DNA of 64,000 nt from Hymenobacter sp. BRD67 (lineage in GTDB: Bacteria > Bacteroidota > Bacteroidia > Cytophagales > Hymenobacteraceae): positions 2,728,001 to 2,792,000 of the forward strand of contig NZ_CP053904.1 in the NCBI RefSeq assembly GCF_013256425.1. The letters are read 5' to 3'. Positions within the stretch are counted from its first letter, which is position 1. Each line of letters starts with the position of its first letter. A program made the position numbers and the translations under genes. The notes under the pieces were generated by a model. That model saw only the letters and a program-made list of their open reading frames with translations. It was not told where the DNA came from and ran no database searches. Shown piece by piece: positions 57,970-64,000 of the stretch.

Positions 57970-59902
57970 ATGATTCTGAATTCCAAAGCGCCCGAAGGCC
58001 CCTGGCCGAGAAATGGGACAAACACAAGTTTAACGTCAAGCTCGTTAACCCCGCCAACAAGCGGAAATACGATGTGATTGTGGTGGGTACCGGCCTGGCC
58101 GGCGCCTCGGCGGCCGCCTCGCTGGCCGAGCTGGGCTACAACGTAAAAGCGTTTACTTACCACGACTCGCCGCGCCGGGCGCACTCCATCGCGGCGCAGG
58201 GCGGTATCAACGCTGCCAAAAACTACCAGAACGACGGCGACTCGGTTTTCCGCTTGTTCTACGACACCATCAAGGGCGGCGACTACCGCGCCCGTGAGGC
58301 CAATGTGTACCGCCTGGCTCAGGTATCGGTGAATATTATCGACCAGTGCGTGGCGCAGGGTGTGCCCTTTGCCCGCGAGTACGGCGGGCTGCTGGCCAAC
58401 CGCTCGTTTGGGGGCGCGCAGGTAAGCCGCACGTTCTACGCCCGCGGCCAGACCGGCCAGCAGCTACTGCTGGGGCCTATTCGGCGCTGAGCCGGCAGAT
58501 TGCCTACGGCAAGGTGAAGATGTACACCCGCTCAGAGCTGCTCGATATCGTTGTAATCGATGGCCAGGCGCGCGGTATCGTGACGCGTAATCTCATCACC
58601 GGCGAAACCCAGACCCACGCGGCCCACGCGGTGGTGCTGGCTACCGGCGGCTACGGCAACGTGTTCTACCTGAGCACCAACGCCAAATACTGCAACGTGA
58701 CGGCCGCCTGGCGGGCGCACAAGAAAGGGGCTTATTTTGCCAACCCCTGCTTTACCCAGATTCACCCCACCTGCATTCCGGTATCGGGCGACTATCAGTC
58801 GAAGCTGACGCTGATGTCGGAGTCGCTGCGCAACGATGGCCGCGTGTGGGTGCCTAAAACGGTGGAAATGGCCGAGCGCGTGCGCAAAGGCGAAGTGAAG
58901 CCGCAGGATATCAAAGAGGACGACCGCGACTACTTCCTGGAGCGCAAGTACCCGGCCTTCGGCAACCTGGTGCCCCGCGACGTAGCCTCGCGCAACGCCA
59001 AGCAGATGTGCGACGAGGGCCGGGGCGTAGGCTCGACGGGCCTGGCCGTGTACCTCGACTTTGCCGACGTTATCAAGCGCACCAGCGCCGAAGCGGTAAG
59101 CCAGAAATATGGTAACCTTTTCGAGATGTACGAGAAGATTACCGACGAGAACCCCTATGAGATGCCCATGCGCATCTACCCGGCGGTACACTACACCATG
59201 GGCGGCCTGTGGGTTGACTACAACCTTCAGACGACCATTCCTGGCCTCTATGCCGCGGGCGAGTGCAACTTCTCCGACCACGGGGCCAACCGCCTCGGCG
59301 CTTCGGCCCTGATGCAGGGCCTGGCCGATGGCTACTTCGTAATTCCTTACACTATTGGCGATTACCTGGCTTCTACGCCGCCCAAGCCGGTAACGACCGA
59401 CCACCCGGCCTTCGCTGAGGCGAAAGCCGGTGTGCAGGCCCGCGTCGAGCAGCTGCTCAGCATTAATGGCAACCGGACGCCCGACCAGTTTCATAAGGCG
59501 CTGGGCCACATCATGTGGGAGTACTGCGGCATGGCCCGCAATGCCGAAGGCCTGAAACATGCCAAAGCCGCCATTCAGCAGCTGCGGCGCGAGTTCTGGC
59601 AGGATGTAAAGGTGGTAGGCTCTAATGAGGACATGAACCAGGCGCTGGAAAAAGCCGGCCGCGTGGCCGACTTCCTGGAGCTGGGCGAGCTGATGGTAGA
59701 CGACGCCCTCGACCGCAACGAAAGCTGCGGCGGTCACTTCCGCGAGGAATACCAGACGCCCGAAGGCGAAGCCCTGCGCGACGACGACCACTATGCCTAT
59801 GTGGCAGCCTGGGAGTACATGGGTGACAACCAGCCCGAGCGTCTCAATAAGGAGGAGCTGGTGTTTGAGAACGTCAAACTCACGCAGCGCAGCTATAAGT
59901 AA
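57970..59902 (+). CDS. sdhA: Succinate dehydrogenase flavoprotein subunit (two frameshifts in assembly)
   Basis: Catalytic FAD subunit, about 644 residues after repair, the usual Bacteroidota size. FAD-binding [19 protein letters not shown], the covalent-FAD histidine in [29 protein letters not shown] and [13 protein letters not shown] for substrate, and [13 protein letters not shown] and [19 protein letters not shown] near the end are all present. The ATG at 57970 ([12 protein letters not shown]) is joined to the rest by one base in the C4 run 57999-58002; the second break is at the G4 run 58472-58475 ([15 protein letters not shown]). Both look like errors, since the gene is central to respiration. 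Confidence 0.95.
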
Positions 59903-59995
59903 TTACTGAGGAACAGCGCATGAGAATTGCCGAGCAGCCCTGGGCTCTCTTTTCAATTTCTCCTTCTTTGTTCTTAATTCCCAATTAGAAGTAAG

Positions 59996-60781
59996 ATGGC
60001 CGGCTCCAACCCCAACGCTAAACCAATGAACCTGACGCTGCGCGTGTGGCGGCAGCCCAACCGCCAGACCGAAGGCCAGATTGTAGAATATAAGGTAAAT
60101 GAGATATCTCCGGATATGTCGTTTCTTGAAATGCTGGATGTGCTCAACGAGGACCTGCTGCACAAAGGCCAGGACCCGGTAGCTTTCGACCATGACTGCC
60201 GCGAGGGCATCTGCGGCTCGTGCGACTTGTTTATCAACGGCCGCTCGCACGGTCCCGAAAAGGGTACCACTACCTGCCAGCTGCACATGCGTAAGTTCTC
60301 CGATGGTGATACTATCACCGTGGAGCCCTGGCGTGCCAATGCCTTCCCCGTGAACAAAGACCTGAGCGTAGACCGCTCGGCCTTCGACCGCATCATTCAG
60401 GCGGGTGGCTACGTGAGTGTGAACACCGGCGGCACGCCCGACGGCAACGAGATTCCGATTCCGAAGGAGATTTCGGACCGGGCGTTTGAGGCCGCTACCT
60501 GCATTGGCTGTGGCGCCTGCGTGGCGGCCTGCAAAAACGCGTCGGCCATGCTCTTCGTGAGCGCCAAGGTGTCGCAGCTGGCGCTGCTTCCCCAGGGCCA
60601 GGTGGAAGCCAAAACCCGCGTGGAGAATATGGTAGCCCAGATGGACATCGAGGGCTTCGGCGCCTGCTCCAACATCGGCTCGTGCGCTGCCGAGTGCCCG
60701 GTGGGCATCTCGCTGGAAAATATCGCCATCCTGAACCGCGAGTTCCTCACGGCCAAGGTATCGTCGAACAATCTGGCGTAG
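59996..60781 (+). CDS. sdhB: Succinate dehydrogenase iron-sulfur subunit
   Basis: 261-residue electron-transfer subunit of complex II. The N-terminal ferredoxin domain has the 2Fe-2S ligands in [16 protein letters not shown] and TTTCQLHM. The C-terminal domain has [13 protein letters not shown] for the 4Fe-4S cluster and [12 protein letters not shown] for the 3Fe-4S cluster. The 93-base gap after sdhA holds no other gene. A strong bidirectional terminator ends the operon. Confidence 0.97.
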   Translation: MAGSNPNAKPMNLTLRVWRQPNRQTEGQIVEYKVNEISPDMSFLEMLDVLNEDLLHKGQDPVAFDHDCREGICGSCDLFINGRSHGPEKGTTTCQLHMRKFSDGDTITVEPWRANAFPVNKDLSVDRSAFDRIIQAGGYVSVNTGGTPDGNEIPIPKEISDRAFEAATCIGCGACVAACKNASAMLFVSAKVSQLALLPQGQVEAKTRVENMVAQMDIEGFGACSNIGSCAAECPVGISLENIAILNREFLTAKVSSNNLA

Positions 60782-60793
60782 CCACCAGCTACC

Positions 60794-60846
60794 TGCAACG
60801 TAAAAAGGGCGCGTCAGATAAACTGACGCGCCCTTTTTACGTTGCA
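60794..60846. terminator. Strong bidirectional terminator after sdhCAB
   Basis: A 24-bp perfect stem (GCAACGTAAAAAGGGCGCGT..) with a 5-base loop and internal A/T runs lies between the convergent sdhB and CDF genes, so it can serve both. Confidence 0.88.
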
Positions 60847-60881
60847 AGGCCAAAATATTAAATATATACTATTTAATATTA

Positions 60882-61838
60882 TTAAGCTACTGAGCTTCCA
60901 TAATCTGTTTGCTTACTGGCGGCTACGGGCTGAATAAAGAGGTGCTTGACGTCGGGATGCGCCTGCTGAACGGCAGTGCGCAGGCGCTCAATAATTTCGA
61001 CTACCTGCGCAGCTGGCAAGCTGGGCTCGAAGCTGACGGTTAGGACAACCAGAATTTCGTGTGGGCTGAGATAAGATGACAGCGGCGCAGCCGTGCGGGC
61101 TACGGCCTTTTCAGCATCTACCAGTTCGGCAATGCGCTGGAGGACGGCCTCTTCGGCAGGCTCGCCCAGCAGCAGACTTTTGGTTTCGCGCAGCAGCAGG
61201 CCGGCCACTACCAGCAGCAGCAGCCCGATAAGCAGCGAGGCCACGCCATCGAGCGCCGGCCTATTCAGCCAGTGGCTGAGAAACACGCCCAGAAACGCAA
61301 TTAGCAGCCCCAGCAAATCGGACGCATCCTCAAAAAGAACCACGAAAATGGCCGGGTCCTTACTGTCGCGAAACGCCTTCCAGAAAGGCTGCCCGCCCCG
61401 CTGGGCGTTAAACGTGCGCCGCGCGACCAGAAAGGAGCCCCCATCGAAGCAAAATGCTAGGCTCAGCACCACGTAGTTCCAGGTAAGGTTACTAAGCGGC
61501 GTGGGGTGGCGCAGGTGCTCGTAGCCTTCATAAAGCGACAGGCCACCGCCAATCAGGAAGATAAATACCGCCACCATAAAGGCCCAGAAGTACAGCTCGC
61601 GCCCGTAGCCGAAGGGCCGGTGCGCGGTAGCCGGCTGCTGGCTGGCGCGCAGCCCCAGCAGCAGCAGCCACTCGTTGGCCGTATCTACCAGCGAGTGAAT
61701 GGCCTCGGAAAGCATGGCCGACGAGCCCGTAAACCACGCCGCAGCAAACTTGATGGCCGCAATGCCCAGGTTGGCCGCCAGCGCGGCCACAATGGCAGTT
61801 TTAGATTGAGGCGCGTCGGTTTTGGGAGAAGCAGCCAA
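60882..61838 (-). CDS. Cation diffusion facilitator family transporter
   Basis: About 318 residues, inner-membrane H+-coupled exporter of Zn2+, Mn2+ or another divalent cation. Six helices are apparent. The transport-site motif SEAIHSLVDTANEW has the HxxxD of helix II; DASDLLGLLIAFLG is helix V with its acidic pair. The C-terminal cytoplasmic domain (SPHEILVVLTVSFEP to HPDVKHLFIQPV) is the usual ferredoxin-like dimer domain. The start is uncertain: the open frame begins at a GTG at 61874, while a TTG at 61838 (LAASPKTDAPQSK) gives a more usual N-terminus. Confidence 0.92.
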   Translation of the reverse strand: MAASPKTDAPQSKTAIVAALAANLGIAAIKFAAAWFTGSSAMLSEAIHSLVDTANEWLLLLGLRASQQPATAHRPFGYGRELYFWAFMVAVFIFLIGGGLSLYEGYEHLRHPTPLSNLTWNYVVLSLAFCFDGGSFLVARRTFNAQRGGQPFWKAFRDSKDPAIFVVLFEDASDLLGLLIAFLGVFLSHWLNRPALDGVASLLIGLLLLVVAGLLLRETKSLLLGEPAEEAVLQRIAELVDAEKAVARTAAPLSSYLSPHEILVVLTVSFEPSLPAAQVVEIIERLRTAVQQAHPDVKHLFIQPVAASKQTDYGSSVA

Positions 61839-61874
61839 AGTGAGGAAGGTAAGAAATAACAGTTGGCGGGCCAC

Positions 61875-62276
61875 ACCGCCCGCCGCTGGTTGGCGCAGCT
61901 AATACGGGCCGGCTCTGGTTTAGGCTAAAGCTTTCGAGCAAGTAGCTGACCACTCTTACTCAAGCGCCAAAGTCCGCTGGGGCGGCACTTACTGGTTTTG
62001 CACACGTCCTGCACAGCAGGCAGGAAAGGCGAGTTGCCGCTGTACGCTCGTAGCCAGCCCGAGCGGCGAAGCCGACGAGCGGACAGCCTGCCCAAAGCCG
62101 GCAGCCCGCACCAGTCAAGCTCTATACAGACCTGAAGCTTGCGCTCCTAAGCCGGGCCACTGCCGGCAGGCTGACTTTACGAACAGGCTTTGGGCCGGAT
62201 GCAAAAATCCCCGACCAATGGCCGGGGATTTTTGTACTTACCCTGTGAGGGCAACTTAGTATACCAGGGCTATCGG
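61875..62276. other. Intergenic region between the CDF transporter and the T9SS type A gene
   Basis: About 400 bases without a plausible gene. It contains GC-rich inverted segments (for example TGCCCAAAGCCGGC near 62090 against GCAGGCTTTGGGCCGG near 62187) and the terminator at 62203-62233. I recognise no known non-coding RNA. Confidence 0.45.
62203..62233 (-). terminator. Rho-independent terminator of the T9SS type A gene
   Basis: AAAAATCCCCG pairs with CGGGGATTTTT around a 9-base loop; on the minus strand it follows the stop at 62277 by 43 bases and ends in T residues. Confidence 0.8.
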
Positions 62277-64000
62277 CTATTCGATTACCAGTTGCTGGGC
62301 CTGAGTGCCGGCACGCACCACGTATATGCCACTGGCTAAGCCGTCCGGCAGCACGAGCGCGGCCGTGCCAGCGGCATCAACCGTGGCCGTAAGCACGGTG
62401 CGACCCAATGCATCAAGCACCAGGACCCGCGTACCGGGTAGTGCTCCGGCAAGGGTGGCCGCCCGGGTGGCTGGGTTAGGAAACACCGTGAGGCCAGCCG
62501 GAGGTGAGGCGATGGCCACGCTGCGGACGGGCGAGTAGGCAGCCTGGCCATCCAGGTCGAGCTGGTGCAGGCGGTAGTAAAGCAGCGTTACACCACTGAG
62601 CAGCTGACTGTCGGTGTAGGCATACGCCTGGGCATTCGGGCTGCTGCCAGCGGCGGCCACGGTGGCAATGCGCTCAAAATCGGACCCATTGGCGCTACGC
62701 TCTACCTCAAAGCGGGAGCTGTTTTTTTCCGAAGCTGTGCGCCAGGTCAGGGCCACTACCCTGCCCTGAGCTTGCGCCGTGAAGCTTACCAGCTCCACGG
62801 GGAGCGGGTTCACGTTGGCATCGCCGCCGGCGGTGAAGTCGGAGAAGCCCGTCACGCCGGTTCGGCTGAGTACGGGAGCCGCGTTGGAGCCGGTGGTGGG
62901 CACATGCGTGCCCACCAGGGCCCAGTTGGAGGCCGCGTCGGGGCGCTTGAGCAGCACCAGCTGGGTGTAGTCGCGCACGCCGCTCAGGCCGGTGAAGGTG
63001 AAACTGGGCGTGTAGGTACCACCAGCCAGGTTATCGCCCGCCGCCACGTGCCAGTAGCCGCTGGTTGCAGCCTGGTTGACGTTGATGCTGCCCTCGGTAA
63101 GGGCAGGCCCTGGTTGCCGGAAGGCTGGGCGATAAATTCGGCCGTGAGCGAGCCGGCCGCGGTGGGTGCCGTAGTGAAGTTGATGGTGGCCGGGCGCAGC
63201 AGCGTGGGCGTGCCCACCGGGAAGGTATACGAGCCCGCAGTGGCCGGAATCCAGCACTTAAAGGGGCCCACCACACTGCCCGAGTTGCTGGCCGTGGCAT
63301 CGAGGGTGCCCGCCACGGTGGGGCCGGTGCCCAGCGTGAGCAGGTTGGTGGCGGTGGTCGTCACCACACCCTGCTTGAGCTGGAGGGTGCCGGGCACGGA
63401 AGTCGCCTGCGAAAGGGTGACGCCGGCCGGGTTGTTGAAGGCGAGCGTGCTGGTAGCCGCCAGCGTAGCCGGCAAGCCGGTGCCCGTCATCTGCGCCACC
63501 GGCCCGTAATACTCAAAGCTGCCGTTGAAGGTGCGGGTGCCGGTGCTCTGCACGTTGCCGGTAGCCGTGCCGCTGGCGCTGATACCATCGGGGCTGCCCA
63601 GGCGTAGCGTCGAGCCGCTCTGCGTAGTGAAGTAGCCTGTGCCGGTGAAGGCGCTGGTGCCCAGGTCGAGAATAGTGCCGCTGTTCACCTGGGCGTTTAC
63701 CAGGCCCGATATCGTGCCGGTATTACTAAAGGTCTGGGTACCGGCTTTGCCAAAGAGCAGCTTCTGGGTAGTGCTGGCCGTGTTGCCGGTGCTCACAGTA
63801 CCGGCGTTGCTGAAGTTGCCGTTCAGCGCCACCGTGCCGCCCGCATAGTTGGCGGTTGCGCCCTGCGCCGCCGATAGCAGGTTGAACGTAGCCCCGCTGG
63901 CCACCGCGAAGTCGCCGTTTACCGTAAGCGGAGTGGCACGGAGCGTGGAGGTACCCGTATTAAGGGCCTGCGCCGCCGCAAACGTGCCGCCGTTGAGCTG
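62277..64000 (-). CDS. Secreted T9SS type A sorting-domain protein, 5' end outside the window (frameshift in assembly)
   Basis: At least 574 residues; the frame continues beyond 64000. The upstream part is a repetitive Thr/Gly/Asn-rich beta region (GGTVALNGNFSNAGTVSTGN, TGTISGLVNAQVNSGTILDL) like a beta-helix or autotransporter-style passenger. Then come a linker and a Gly/Pro domain (PVELVSFTAQAQGRVVALTW followed by SRFEVERSANG), and the C-terminal type A sorting domain (LTVFPNPATRAATLAGALPG, ASGIYVVRAGTQAQQLVIE). The frame breaks at 63108-63110; one more base gives NQGPALTEGSINVNQAATSG. It should be exported by T9SS and anchored or released. Confidence 0.85.

Noticed and set aside
58532..59791. 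419-residue open frame opposite sdhA
   Set aside because: Shadow of a strongly conserved enzyme; no motif of its own.
61981..62160. RNase P RNA, tmRNA or 6S RNA in the gap
   Set aside because: None of the conserved sequence signatures of these RNAs is present on either strand.

Overview
The window looks like chromosomal DNA of a GC-rich Bacteroidota of the Cytophagales, most like Hymenobacter or a close relative (inferred from content, not from a search). The signs are TAnnTTTG-type -7 promoter boxes, two tandem Oar-like TonB-dependent receptors, several large secreted proteins ending in type IX secretion sorting domains, a DUF4292 lipoprotein next to a TPR protein, a trans-membrane SdhC of the Bacteroidota type in sdhCAB order, and a 434-residue hydrophilic low-complexity protein. 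Coding density is high and most genes are housekeeping or cell-envelope genes. I see no prophage, CRISPR array, rRNA operon or toxin system.

Layout. 0-4 kb: rodA and the PBP2 gene mrdA, split by an AT-richer orphan on the other strand. 4-8.5 kb: a lipid-linked sugar module made of a GT2 polyprenyl-phosphate glycosyltransferase, a YdjC/NaxD-type deacetylase, a multi-pass flippase-like protein and an ArnT-like GT39/GT83 glycosyltransferase. Its parts match the logic of the Francisella FlmF2-NaxD-FlmK lipid A aminosugar pathway, and it is my best candidate for an interesting system here. 8.6-10.3 kb: a Fur-family regulator, a small EamA transporter, a small secreted protein and tRNA-Ala(GGC). 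10.5-17.6 kb: two tandem Oar-like receptors. 17.7-28.8 kb: NlpC/P60 peptidase, GlcD-like oxidase, Tat-type amidase, the low-complexity protein, DinB, M28 peptidase, cysS and a membrane-anchored EEP-family phosphodiesterase. 28.9-32.6 kb: a T9SS type B giant. 32.7-41.9 kb: a yeast-type cytosine deaminase, EnvC-like activator, two IS630 elements inserted 16 bp apart in one lipoprotein gene, then DUF4292, TPR and nucleotidyltransferase genes. 42-53.9 kb: threonine dehydratase, dut, oligoendopeptidase, ferredoxin reductase-like protein, M23 peptidase, polyprenyl synthase, hydrolase, folK, an LRR orphan, acyltransferase and fabD. 54-64 kb: another T9SS type B protein, sdhCAB, a CDF transporter and the 3' part of a T9SS type A protein that runs off the window end.

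A strong cross-cutting signal is that at least 13 genes, including sdhA, cysS and folK, are broken by single-base length changes. Nearly all are one base lost from a G/C run of 3-7. Restoring one base per site gives full-length proteins of normal size. I therefore read these as probable assembly errors and annotate each gene at its full span. Small dispersed palindromes (three or four families, two with termini like those of the IS630 elements) sit between many genes.
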